DNA of 64,000 nt from Candidatus Accumulibacter cognatus (lineage in GTDB: Bacteria; Pseudomonadota; Gammaproteobacteria; Burkholderiales; Rhodocyclaceae): NCBI GenBank assembly GCA_013414765.1, contig CP058708.1:4521553-4585552 (forward strand), written 5' to 3'. The translations under genes were made by a program, and so were the position numbers. The notes under the pieces are model-generated. The model worked only from the letters and a program-made list of their open reading frames with translations, was not told where the DNA came from and did no database searches. This document shows positions 24,365 through 32,635 of this stretch, one piece after another; position 1 is the first letter of the stretch, and every line of letters begins with the position of its first letter.

Positions 24365-24961
24365 TCAAGCCTTCCGTCGACGAAGACCAGCGAATCCTGT
24401 CAGCGCCAGGCCAGCCAGGGCGAGAGAACCCGGTTCCGGAACGTGCCCGTTGGTGTCATAAACGATGGTGTCGATCGCGAAATCATCGTTGCCGACAATC
24501 TGGACTCGCCCGATCCCGCTCACGCTTGCCACCACATGTGCCACCGAGCCAGGGCTTCCGAAACTGTCCAAGGAAAAGGCGTCGCTGTCGAGTAAGGTAC
24601 CGAAGACATCGAAGAAATTCACGGTGAAACCGGGTGCGAATGATCCGTTTATGAGGTCGAATGCAAAAGAATTGACCGGAGATACGAAGGTAAGGTCAAT
24701 GCTGCCGTCCAAGGTTCCGTACAGGTTATCGCCGGAAGTCTGCATGTTAGCCCAGCCGCCCGAATTCATCACCCGGGCCGACGATCCGGAACTCACCGTC
24801 AGGTCGGAATAGGTGATCGTTGGACCGACACCGCTGTCGACAAAACAACAGGTGACGGGGGGCGAGGTGAACTCATCGAAGTCGCGCGTTACGGATGCCG
24901 CGTTCGCTTCCAGCACACCGAAGATTGAAAGAGTTGCCAGAAGCATTGCATTACGTTTCAT
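24365..24961 (-). CDS. PEP-CTERM sorted exported protein
   Basis: Protein of 198 aa with signal peptide (MKRNAMLLATLSIFGVLEAN-AA), a ~150-residue Gly/Ser/Asp-rich beta domain with a Cys-Cys pair (PPVTCCFVDSG), and the canonical tail VPEPGSLALAGLALTGFAGL-RRRKA. The tail marks it for an EpsH-type exosortase, transfer across the envelope and probably extracellular matrix export. GAGGAA lies 5-10 nt before the ATG at 24961. It is monocistronic with its own terminator. The tail differs from that of the VIT protein, so the exosortase at 18298-19638 may not be its enzyme. Confidence 0.9.
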   Translation of the reverse strand: MKRNAMLLATLSIFGVLEANAASVTRDFDEFTSPPVTCCFVDSGVGPTITYSDLTVSSGSSARVMNSGGWANMQTSGDNLYGTLDGSIDLTFVSPVNSFAFDLINGSFAPGFTVNFFDVFGTLLDSDAFSLDSFGSPGSVAHVVASVSGIGRVQIVGNDDFAIDTIVYDTNGHVPEPGSLALAGLALTGFAGLRRRKA

Positions 24962-25041
24962 GATCGTTCCTCTGAAAATGGTTTGGGGGGTAATTTGGCT
25001 ATCTTCCATCAAGCAAATTATGGGCCAGCAATTCAACTCTA

Positions 25042-25053
25042 TGTTATATAACA
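25042..25053. promoter_or_regulatory. 12-bp palindrome upstream of the PEP-CTERM gene
   Basis: TGTTATATAACA is a perfect palindrome in the AT-rich region ~80 bp upstream of the PEP-CTERM start codon, within a likely promoter. It could be a regulator site; no specific regulator is suggested by the neighbours. Confidence 0.35.
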
Positions 25054-25820
25054 AATGATGTATTTTCCTGAGCAGGCCTTTGTAAAAAAATCCGACACTG
25101 GGTAGCGTGCCGACTTGTGCGCGGTGGCGGGGCCTGCCCCTGGGCGGCGGACAGCACGACGGCCTGTGCCGCCGGGCCGAGGTCGCCCCAGACGTTGATG
25201 AAGTAATAGCCGGCCTGGTCGAGAACGTCTTCCTCGACAGCGGCGAGGTCGGCCGGCGTCGCCGATTGGCGCTTGTCGTCGTTGAGGCGGTCGACGAGCA
25301 GCGAGCCGTAGAGCTGCGTCAGGTAGGGCTGGCCGCCGCTGCGGTCGACGGCGGCTTCGGCGATCGCGAGCGGGATCGTTGCCGGTGGGAATTCGTCGAT
25401 CGGGCGGGTCAGCAGGCCGACCGCGGTCGGACGGTCGAGGTAGCCGAGGCGGATTTCGCGCAGGTTGATGAAGTGGTCGTTCCACAGCGCGTCGAGTTCG
25501 TCGAACGGCGCCGCGCCGGCGACCAGCAGGCGGACGCGGCGGCGGTGCTGGATCGTCGCGCGCAGCAGCCCCATGAACTGCCGCAGATCCTGCCCGTGGC
25601 CGGGGAAGAGGCTCGCCAGACGTTCGAACTCGTCGATGCAGATCAGTACCCGCGGTACGGCAGTGAAGTTTTCGAGCGCCTCCAGCCACCGCCGTAGCGC
25701 CTCGATCTGCGGGCCCTCGGGAAACGCCGGCAGTTGGAGGCGGCGGTCCTGATCCGCCTGAACGCGCGCCTGTTCGGCGAGCGCCCGGTAGGAGGCGAGC
25801 GGCGGCGTCGCCGGATTGTC
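25044..25820 (-). pseudogene. STAND/AAA-type ATPase fragment, truncated at both ends
   Basis: The frame is open from an in-frame TAG at 25821 and reads PRVLICIDEFERLASLFPGH (Walker B with sensor), then FMGLLRATIQHRRRVRLLVAG, APFDELDALWNDHFINLREI and RSGGQPYLTQLYGSLLVDRL. This is the second half of a STAND-like or ORC-like signalling ATPase. The Walker A loop is absent. After SAAQGQAPPP (~25135) the sequence turns into low-complexity and AT-rich DNA, so the C-terminus is lost as well. It probably once belonged to the conflict genes that follow. Confidence 0.65.
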
Positions 25821-26045
25821 CTAATTCGCGCAGGTTCCGTATTGACTGAAGCCTTGCTAGACTGCCGTCGCACTCCCCGATCCCCAACTCCCGCTCCATC
25901 ATCAAGCCCCGAGAGGCAGTGACCAGCAAACGCGCACTTTGCATCGACATCACGACCGCCGCCTCTTGCCGCTTGACGATGCGGGGCAACTGGCGCCCGA
26001 CGATGTGGCTCGCGCCTGCGCCCAGCCTTTTGACTGGAACCCGAC

Positions 26046-28016
26046 ATGAAACCCCACGCTTTCATCGCCATGCCGTTCGGCAGCAAACCCGGTCACGACG
26101 GCCGGCCGATCGACTTCAATCGCGTCTATGCCGAATACATCCGGCCGGCGCTGGAGGCGGCGGGCCTCGAGGTCTTCCGGGCTGACGAGGACAGCCGCGC
26201 CGGCGATATCCGAACCGACATGTTCCAGGAGCTGCTGGTCGCCGATCTGGTAGTTGCCGATCTGACGCTCGACAACGCCAACGTCTGGTATGAACTGGGG
26301 GTGCGGCACGCCTTGCGCGCACGCGGCGTGGTCCTGGTGCAGGGGCCGCGGCCGAACCAGCCGTTCGACATTTACACCGACCGCAAGCTCAACTACTCGC
26401 TGCTCGACGGTGCTCCCGACCCGGCGAAGCTGCCGGCCGAGCGTGACGCGCTGACTGCGATGGTGCGCGCGAGCATGGCGACCTCGACCCGGCGGAAGGT
26501 GAGCCCGGTGTTCCAGTTGATTCCCAACCTGGAACAGCCGGAATGGCGCCGGCTACTGCTCGCCGAGCGCAACGAGTTTTCCGATGCGTACGACAGCTGG
26601 TCGAGCCGCATGGAAGTCGCGCGCCAGAAAAACCGGCCAGGCGACATCCTGGTCCTCGCCGACGAGACGCCGATGCGCGCGCTGCACATCGAAGCCAGGC
26701 GCAGCGCCGGCAACGCCCTGCTCAAGCTCCAGCAATACGAACTGGCGCTCGAGCAGTTCGAACTCGCGCTCGAGATCGATGCCGACGACAAGGCCAGTCG
26801 CGAGAAGAAGTCTGTCTGTCTGGGCCGCCTCGGACGTTTCGAGGATGCACGGGAATGCGTCAGCCAGCTCACCAACGACCATCCGCGGGACGCCGAATCC
26901 TGGGCGCTCGCCGGCCGTGTCGAGAAGGAATGCTGGCTGGCCCTCTGGCGCCGGCCGGGGCTGACGCCGGCAGAGATGCACGCGCTGGCGCGGGACGAGA
27001 ACGCCGCCCTGGGCGAGGCGATCGATCCCTATTACCGGGCGTTCGTCACCGACCCGACGCATCACTACTCGGGAATCAATGCGCTGACGCTGCAAGTGTT
27101 GCGCCGGCACTGCGGCGGCGAGGCCAACCAGAGCGTGATCGACAATCTGATCGGCGGCGTGCTGTGGGCCAGCCTGACCGCCCAGGAGCGAGACCGCAAG
27201 GATTACTGGGCGCGCGCCAGCTACGCGGAACTGTGCCTGCTGGTCAACCCGCTCGACAGTGTCCGCAAGGAGTACGGCAACATGGTCGCAGCCGCCAACC
27301 GCGACTGGTTTGCCCTCGACTCGAGCCGGCAGACCCTGACCCTGCTGCGCGACCTCGGCTTTCGTCCGGACGAGACCGCCGTCGCGCTGGCCATCGTCGA
27401 CCGCGAGATCGCCCGCATCACACCGCCGTTCGAGCCGCGGCAGGTGCTGCTGTTCAGCGGCCACATGATCGACGGCCCGAAGCGCGTGCCGCCGCGCTTT
27501 CCGGCGGAACGGGAGGCGCTGGCGGCCGAGCGGATCGGGCAGGCGCTCGACCAGCTCGGCGCCGGGCCGGGCGACCTGGCGCTGGCGCAGGCTGCCAGCG
27601 GTGGCGACCTGCTCTTCCTCGAAGCCTGCCAGGCGCGCGGCGTCCGCCTGCAACTGCTGCTTCCCTTCGATGAACCGGAGTTCATCGAACGTTCGATCCT
27701 GGCCGCCAGCAATGGCGAGCAATGGCGCCAACGCTACTTCGCCGTGACCGCCGCCGCCGAGGTGACGCGCCGCCTCATGCCCGACGAACTGGGTCCCTTG
27801 CCGAAAAGCCGAAGCGGCGAGCCGGCGAACGCCTTCGAACGCTGCAATCTCTGGTTGCTGTACACCGCGTTGGCCTGGGGAGCCGGCAAGGTGCGTTTTC
27901 TCTGCCTGTGGAATGGCGGCGGCGGCGACGGGCCGGGCGGCACCGCGCACATGTACAACGAAGTGAAGCGCCGCACCGGCCGGGTGACCTGGCTCGATAC
28001 GCGCACCCTGTGGTGA
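26046..28016 (+). CDS. Deoxyribosyltransferase-like / TPR (DUF4071) / SLOG-like protein
   Basis: Protein of 656 aa with three parts. Residues 1-120 begin KPHAFIAMPFG and include LVVADLTLDNANVWYELGVR, the nucleoside 2-deoxyribosyltransferase-like fold (related to TIR-type NAD-handling domains) with the conserved Glu after NVWY. Residues ~200-440 are TPR-like helices of the DUF4071 'TRAFs-binding' type. Residues ~455-640 (VLLFSGHMIDGP ... AASGGDLLFLEACQARGVRL) look like a SLOG/LOG-type nucleotide-binding Rossmann domain. The set suggests sensing or making a nucleotide-derived signal. No partner overlaps it; a TIR-FGE gene lies 1.2 kb on. Role inferred. Confidence 0.7.
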   Translation: MKPHAFIAMPFGSKPGHDGRPIDFNRVYAEYIRPALEAAGLEVFRADEDSRAGDIRTDMFQELLVADLVVADLTLDNANVWYELGVRHALRARGVVLVQGPRPNQPFDIYTDRKLNYSLLDGAPDPAKLPAERDALTAMVRASMATSTRRKVSPVFQLIPNLEQPEWRRLLLAERNEFSDAYDSWSSRMEVARQKNRPGDILVLADETPMRALHIEARRSAGNALLKLQQYELALEQFELALEIDADDKASREKKSVCLGRLGRFEDARECVSQLTNDHPRDAESWALAGRVEKECWLALWRRPGLTPAEMHALARDENAALGEAIDPYYRAFVTDPTHHYSGINALTLQVLRRHCGGEANQSVIDNLIGGVLWASLTAQERDRKDYWARASYAELCLLVNPLDSVRKEYGNMVAAANRDWFALDSSRQTLTLLRDLGFRPDETAVALAIVDREIARITPPFEPRQVLLFSGHMIDGPKRVPPRFPAEREALAAERIGQALDQLGAGPGDLALAQAASGGDLLFLEACQARGVRLQLLLPFDEPEFIERSILAASNGEQWRQRYFAVTAAAEVTRRLMPDELGPLPKSRSGEPANAFERCNLWLLYTALAWGAGKVRFLCLWNGGGGDGPGGTAHMYNEVKRRTGRVTWLDTRTLW

Positions 28017-28056
28017 GCGAACCGCGCGTACCGGCACCCGCTCGACGCGGCATTCG

Positions 28057-28734
28057 CTAGAACGGCGGCGGGCAGCAGAACGCCAGCGGCCGGGCCGTCT
28101 CGGGGTGCGCGAAGGCCAGGGACTCGGCGTGCAGCAGCAGGCGTTGGCCGGCGCCGCCAGCCTGGGCGTAGAGTTCGTCGCCAATGATCGGGTGACCGAT
28201 CGCCAGCAGGTGCACGCGCAGCTGGTGGGTGCGACCCGTATCCGGCCACAGCGCGAGGCGCGTGGTGTTGGTGAGCGGATCATGGCTCAGCACCTGGTAA
28301 CGCGTCCGGGAGGGCTTGCCGGCCAGCGGGTCGACTTTCTGGCGGGGGCGGTTGGGCCAGTCGGCAGCGAGCGGCAGGTCGATTTCGCCGGCCAGCGGCG
28401 GCAATCCCTTGACCACCGCCACATACCGCTTGTCGACCTGACGATTGGCGAACTGGGTGCCCAGCCTTCGCTGCATCGTCTTGCCGCGTGCCAGGACCAG
28501 CAGGCCGGAGGTGGCCATGTCCAGACGATGGACGATCAGCGCTTCCGGGTACTCGGCCTGCACGCGTCCGGCGAGGCAGTCCTGTTTGTCCTCGCCACGG
28601 CCGGGAACCGAGAGCAGACCCGCGGGCTTGTTGACCACCAGCAATGATGCGTCGAAGTAGACGATGGCGAGTCCGTCGTCGCGTGGCGCGGGGCAGGTGA
28701 GGGCGGCAAGGGTGGGGGTACGGGCGAGGCTCAT
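28057..28734 (-). CDS. RluA-family pseudouridine synthase
   Basis: Protein of 225 aa with the RluA catalytic motif HRLDMATSGLLVLARGK (Asp is the nucleophile), the RYVAVVKG strand and the TGRTHQLRVHL C-terminal motif. It lacks an S4 domain, as in RluA itself, which modifies 23S rRNA U746 and tRNA U32. Convergent with the gene upstream (40-bp gap). A housekeeping gene inside an otherwise accessory stretch. Confidence 0.92.
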   Translation of the reverse strand: MSLARTPTLAALTCPAPRDDGLAIVYFDASLLVVNKPAGLLSVPGRGEDKQDCLAGRVQAEYPEALIVHRLDMATSGLLVLARGKTMQRRLGTQFANRQVDKRYVAVVKGLPPLAGEIDLPLAADWPNRPRQKVDPLAGKPSRTRYQVLSHDPLTNTTRLALWPDTGRTHQLRVHLLAIGHPIIGDELYAQAGGAGQRLLLHAESLAFAHPETARPLAFCCPPPF

Positions 28735-29014
28735 GGCGGCGGGCAGGGGTCAGACTGAGTAAGCGAATCGTCGCGCCTCCGCCGGAAGACGGCGGCGGAC
28801 CCAGCCCGGCACAGCGCGTGCATTGCCGGCGACGGGATGGTCCTGGCCGGGATTCTCGGCCGGAGCGCCTCAGGATGTCGGTGTCGGCATTCCTCGGCCG
28901 ATCCGCAGCGCCTGGCTGGCGCCGCAGAGTGCGTCATGGACTGTCCGGCATTGTCACCGATCGGGTGCTGCGCATGCAAGCAACCCATAACCCTTCACAC
29001 GCCGAGGGTGCGAA

Positions 29015-29121
29015 TGAAAGTGTTGGGAGGTCCCGATATGCCCCTCCCCCCTCGCGGGGGAGGGGTGATCACCGATGTCAACGCATCTCCATTGAACAAG
29101 GGACTTTGACCAACACTTTCA
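29015..29121. repeat. Hairpin repeat E, bounded by 12-bp inverted arms
   Basis: TGAAAGTGTTGG (29015-29026) and CCAACACTTTCA (29110-29121) are exact inverted copies enclosing a 107-bp unit. Inside lies CCCCTCCCCC/GGGGGAGGGG (29041-29065). The design resembles the hairpin repeats at 12.3, 13.2, 53.0 and 60.1 kb but the end sequences differ. It occupies part of the 481-bp gene-free space 28735-29215; the rest shows no coding signal. Confidence 0.65.
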
Positions 29122-29215
29122 ATCACACCCCACGCCGACAGGAACCGGGGGACGGATCGCTGCTATGGCATAATCCGGCGCACACCATGTCGCCAACCGG
29201 AGGGGGGGCCGCAGG

Positions 29216-30727
29216 GTGACGAGTACCCGCAACGCGTCAAGGAACGCTGCACGCATCTTCATCAGCTACCGTCGCCAGGATAGCGAGGCGGCGGCGAGCC
29301 GGCTGGCCGAAGACCTGCGCCGGCACTTCGCTGACGAGCAGGTTTTCCAGGACTTTTCCAGCATCGATCCGGGCGCCGATTTTGTCGAGGCCGTGCAGCG
29401 CGGGCTCGATACCTGCGCCGCGGTCGTCGTGGTCATCGGACCAGACTGGCTCAAGGTCGTCGACCGTAGCGGCCGCCGGCGCATCGACCTTCCGGAAGAC
29501 TGGGTCAGGCACGAGGTCGGCGAGAGCCTGCGGCGTCCGGGTGTGCGCGTCTTTCCCGTGCTGGTGGGCGGCGCCGACATGCCCGGCGTCGCCGATCTGC
29601 CGGTCGAACTGCAGCCCTTGACCCGCAGGCAGGCGTTTCCGCTGACCGTCCGCCACTGGCCGAAGGATGTTGCGGAACTGGCCGAGCACTTGCGGCGGGT
29701 GCCGGGGCTCGATCGGCCGCAACGCGTGACCGGGCTCGTGGACTGGCTCAGGAAGATCGGCGCTGGGAAGGGGTGGCGGTGGTCGGGAGTCGCCGTTGCC
29801 GTATTGGCCGCGCTGGGCTACTGGTGGTCCTCTTCCCGGGATCCCGCCGGTCCGCGCGTGACCAAGCTGGCCGATCCGCCCGTGGTCAAGCCAACCGATC
29901 CGCCCACCGCCAGGCCAGCGGTGGCGGCGCCGCGGACGGAGCCTGATCTACATCCTGAGGCGGAGACCACGGAGACAGCCCGTCCGGCAAGGAAAGCCGG
30001 CGAAGTCTTCCGCGACTGCAGCGACTGTCCGGAGATGGTGGTCATTCCCGCGGGCCGATTCCTGATGGGTTCGCCCAAGGGCGAATCGGGGCGAAGCAAT
30101 GACGAAGGGCCGCAGCACGAGGTGGCGATGGCACGGCCTTTCGCGGTCGGGAAATACGAGGTCAGCTTCGCCGAGTGGGATGCCTGTGTGGCTGCCGGCG
30201 GCTGCCGGCACAGGCCCGACGACGCGGGCTGGGGTCGCAGCCGACGGCCGGTGGTCAACGTCAGTTGGGAAGACGCGCGGACCTACGTCGCGTGGCTGGC
30301 CAAGAAGACCGGCAAGGGCTACCGTATGCTGTCCGAGGCCGAGTGGGAATACGCGGCGCGCGCCGGGACGACGAGCTCCTACCCGTGGGGGAACGAAGCC
30401 GGTCAGGGCCGCGCCAACTTCCAGGGTTCGGGCAGCCAGTGGAGCGGCAAGCAGACGGCGCCGGTCGGCAGCTTTGCGCCCAACCGTTTCGGGCTGTACG
30501 ACATGATCGGCAACGCCTGGGAATGGACACAGGATTGCTGGAACGAAAGCTATTCGGGCGCGCCAGCCGAAGGGTCGCCGTGGCTGAAGGGCGACTGTGG
30601 CCGGCGGGTGGTGCGCGGCGGCTCGTGGAACCTCCAACCTGAGGACGCGCGGGCGGCCTTCCGCAGCTGGGTCGTGCCCGGAGACCGGGATATCATCCTG
30701 GGTTTCCGCCTCGCCAGGAAGCTCTGA
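29216..30727 (+). CDS. TIR domain - membrane helix - FGE-sulfatase-like protein
   Basis: Protein of 503 aa from GTG 29216 with GGAGGG ~10 nt upstream. Residues ~13-150 are a TIR domain (RIFISYRRQDSEAAASRLAE, VFQDFSSIDPGADF, WVRHEVGESL with the catalytic-type Glu). A single membrane helix follows at ~188-203, then a Pro-rich linker. Residues ~275-503 form an FGE/SUMF1 fold (VVIPAGRFLMGS ... NAWEWTQDCW ... RGGSWN). The Cys pair of true formylglycine-generating enzymes is absent, so the domain is more likely a ligand binder. TIR domains cleave NAD or bind signals; this may be a membrane-bound conflict sensor (inference). Confidence 0.85.
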   Translation: MTSTRNASRNAARIFISYRRQDSEAAASRLAEDLRRHFADEQVFQDFSSIDPGADFVEAVQRGLDTCAAVVVVIGPDWLKVVDRSGRRRIDLPEDWVRHEVGESLRRPGVRVFPVLVGGADMPGVADLPVELQPLTRRQAFPLTVRHWPKDVAELAEHLRRVPGLDRPQRVTGLVDWLRKIGAGKGWRWSGVAVAVLAALGYWWSSSRDPAGPRVTKLADPPVVKPTDPPTARPAVAAPRTEPDLHPEAETTETARPARKAGEVFRDCSDCPEMVVIPAGRFLMGSPKGESGRSNDEGPQHEVAMARPFAVGKYEVSFAEWDACVAAGGCRHRPDDAGWGRSRRPVVNVSWEDARTYVAWLAKKTGKGYRMLSEAEWEYAARAGTTSSYPWGNEAGQGRANFQGSGSQWSGKQTAPVGSFAPNRFGLYDMIGNAWEWTQDCWNESYSGAPAEGSPWLKGDCGRRVVRGGSWNLQPEDARAAFRSWVVPGDRDIILGFRLARKL

Positions 30728-30747
30728 CCTCCTGCCTATTTGACTCT

Positions 30748-30954
30748 TTACCTCTTGCCGCCAACGCGTGGCGACACGGTGCGGGCAAGCCAGACGCTGT
30801 CCTCGCTGGTCGGTATTCCTTCGTGCCCGCGCGCGGCGGCATGGCAGGCGGCGAGGGCGACGCAGGAAAATCGCCAGGCGGCGGCAACGCTGATCCAGCG
30901 CAGGTAGTCGGCGGGAAGGATCTGCCACCCCTGATGATGCCGCGCGGTGCGCAT
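30748..30954 (-). CDS. Small hypothetical protein
   Basis: A 68-aa open frame containing QGWQILPADYLRWISVAAAW, RFSCVALAACHAAARG and WLARTVSPRV. Amphipathic character and balanced composition make it look coding, and it fills the gap between the TIR gene and vapC. I do not recognise a family. GGCGGA lies directly upstream. It could equally be chance. Confidence 0.35.
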   Translation of the reverse strand: MRTARHHQGWQILPADYLRWISVAAAWRFSCVALAACHAAARGHEGIPTSEDSVWLARTVSPRVGGKR

Positions 30955-30983
30955 TTTCCGCCATGCTTCGGCGCACGAACCGG

Positions 30984-31355
30984 TCAGTACGGCGGATTGC
31001 CGGCAACTCCCAGGCGACTCGCCACCTCCCGCAGCCTCTTGTCACGTGTCCACAGGGAGGCGCCCGGCGTCAGACGCACAGCGGCGAGCAGGTGGGCGTC
31101 GACGTAGCCAATGCCGAGTCCGTACAGTTGGTGGCTTGCGATGAAGCGCATTACCTCGGGGTCGGTGGCCGTGTTGGCCTGCGGCAGATCCTGCAGGGCT
31201 ACCAGGATGACTTGCCGCCCCCGCAAGTTACCGAGCGCCAGCTCGCCGATGACGAACGGGTGGCTGAGGACGCGCCCGGCCTGCAGATGTTCCCTCAACC
31301 CGGCGTCGCCGCTGCGCAGGTGATCGATCCAGACCGAAGTGTCGACCAGGATCAC
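30984..31355 (-). CDS. vapC: VapC-type PIN-domain ribonuclease toxin
   Basis: Protein of 123 aa with PIN-domain acidic residues: MILVDTSVWIDHLR at the start (first Asp), the Glu in FVIGELALG, and YVDAHLLAA and LWTRDKRL near the end. VapC toxins cut tRNA or rRNA. The start overlaps the stop of the vapB-like gene by 4 bp, the usual coupled arrangement. Motifs are complete, so the toxin appears active. Confidence 0.9.
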   Translation of the reverse strand: MILVDTSVWIDHLRSGDAGLREHLQAGRVLSHPFVIGELALGNLRGRQVILVALQDLPQANTATDPEVMRFIASHQLYGLGIGYVDAHLLAAVRLTPGASLWTRDKRLREVASRLGVAGNPPY

Positions 31356-31549
31356 GCCGGCTCCGTTTGTCGCCTCGGCACATCGGACAGTGCGGGTTCG
31401 CTACCGCCGAGCAGCGCCAGGCGACGAGCGCTTTCACGCTCGACCAGGGCTTTCAGTGCTTCCTTGACCAGGGCGGACTTTTCGGAAATGCCGGTCAGCA
31501 CCTGGGCCTTGGCGATCAACGCGTCATCGAGGGCGAGAGTGGTGCGCAT
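31352..31549 (-). CDS. vapB: VapB-type antitoxin (DUF2191-like)
   Basis: Protein of 65 aa: MRTTLALDDALIAKAQVLTG is the ribbon-helix-helix start typical of VapB/DUF2191 antitoxins, followed by KSALVKEALKALVERESARR and a short tail that would bind VapC. Located immediately upstream of and overlapping vapC. Likely autorepressor of the pair; no clear operator palindrome was seen in the 240 bp upstream. Confidence 0.88.
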   Translation of the reverse strand: MRTTLALDDALIAKAQVLTGISEKSALVKEALKALVERESARRLALLGGSEPALSDVPRRQTEPA

Positions 31550-31790
31550 GCGATTGCTCCCTGGGTGGTTTGTGCGCAGTTTAGCATCGTTTGATGTCGA
31601 TGTTCATGCTGTGTCGGGCGGGGGCATTGGCGAGGGTGTGCGGAATGGAGCACCCTGGACTGGCTCGGCGGCGGAACTCGGGAGCAGCGACCGGCCGGTC
31701 GCGCCACGGTCCGAGCGGTGCAGCACCCGGCAATTCCATTACACTGCGCATTCCGTCGGCGTCGCTGACGAATCTCTACAGGAGAAGCAC

Positions 31791-32618
31791 GTGAGTATCG
31801 CCATTCCCCCCTTGACGACGATTGCCATCGAGTTCGCGGACGGGATCGCCGAGATCCGGCTGAATCGTCCCGAACGTTCGAACGCGATGAACGAGGCGAT
31901 GTGGCAGGAACTGCGCACGGCCTTCGACTGGGCGGACGCGACAGCCGAGGTGCGCGCCGCGATCCTGAGCGGCGCCGGGCGCAATTTTTGTGCCGGGATC
32001 GATCTGGCGATGCTGGCGGGAGTCGCTCAGGCGGTCGCGCATCGCGACCCGGCGCGCAGCCGCGAGGCGTTGCGCCGGCTGATCCTCGATCTCCAGGATT
32101 GCCTGTCGACCGTCGAGCGTTGCCGCAAGCCGGTGCTGGCGGCGATTCAGGGCGCCTGCATCGGCGGCGCGATCGATCTGGTGACCTGCTGCGACATGCG
32201 TTACGCAACGGCCGAGGTGCAGTTTTCGGTGCGCGAGATCGATGTCGGCATGACCGCCGATGTCGGCACCCTGCAGCGTCTGCCGCGGCTCATCCCGGAT
32301 GGCGTCGCGCGCGAGCTGGCCTACACCGGCCGCAGCGTCGATGGCGCCGAGGCGCAGGCGATCGGGCTCGTCAATCAGGTCTACGCGACCCCCGAGGCGC
32401 TGCTCGACGGGGTGCGCACGATCGCGCGCCGCATCGCCGCGAAATCGCCGCTGGCCATCCGTGGCACCAAGGAGATGCTCAACTACGGCCGCGACCATTC
32501 GGTGGCCGATGGGCTGAACTACGTCGCCACCTGGAACGCGGCGATGCTGATGTCCGCCGACCTCGACGAAACGCTGGCCGCGATGCGCGAGCAGCGTCCG
32601 CCACGCTTCCTCGATTGA
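31791..32618 (+). CDS. Crotonase-family protein, dienoyl-CoA isomerase type
   Basis: Protein of 275 aa from GTG 31791 (AGGAG 7-11 nt upstream). Crotonase fold: EIRLNRPERSNAMNEAMWQE, oxyanion holes FCAGIDLAML and QGACIGGAIDLVTCCDMRYA. EIDVGMTADVGTLQRLPRL carries the acidic residues seen in delta3,5-delta2,4-dienoyl-CoA isomerases (ECH1 type), not the two Glu of hydratases. It probably serves beta-oxidation of unsaturated fatty acids. The AEC transporter gene follows after 17 bp. Confidence 0.88.
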   Translation: MSIAIPPLTTIAIEFADGIAEIRLNRPERSNAMNEAMWQELRTAFDWADATAEVRAAILSGAGRNFCAGIDLAMLAGVAQAVAHRDPARSREALRRLILDLQDCLSTVERCRKPVLAAIQGACIGGAIDLVTCCDMRYATAEVQFSVREIDVGMTADVGTLQRLPRLIPDGVARELAYTGRSVDGAEAQAIGLVNQVYATPEALLDGVRTIARRIAAKSPLAIRGTKEMLNYGRDHSVADGLNYVATWNAAMLMSADLDETLAAMREQRPPRFLD

Positions 32619-32635
32619 CCGGCGCTGCCGGCGGC

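Noticed and set aside
28731-28988. Minus-strand 85-codon frame upstream of the RluA-type gene
   Set aside because: Arg/His/Pro-rich composition typical of chance frames in GC-rich intergenic DNA; no conservation signal.
29216-30727. True formylglycine-generating activity of the TIR-FGE protein
   Set aside because: The RGGS region lacks both copper-binding Cys of catalytic FGEs.
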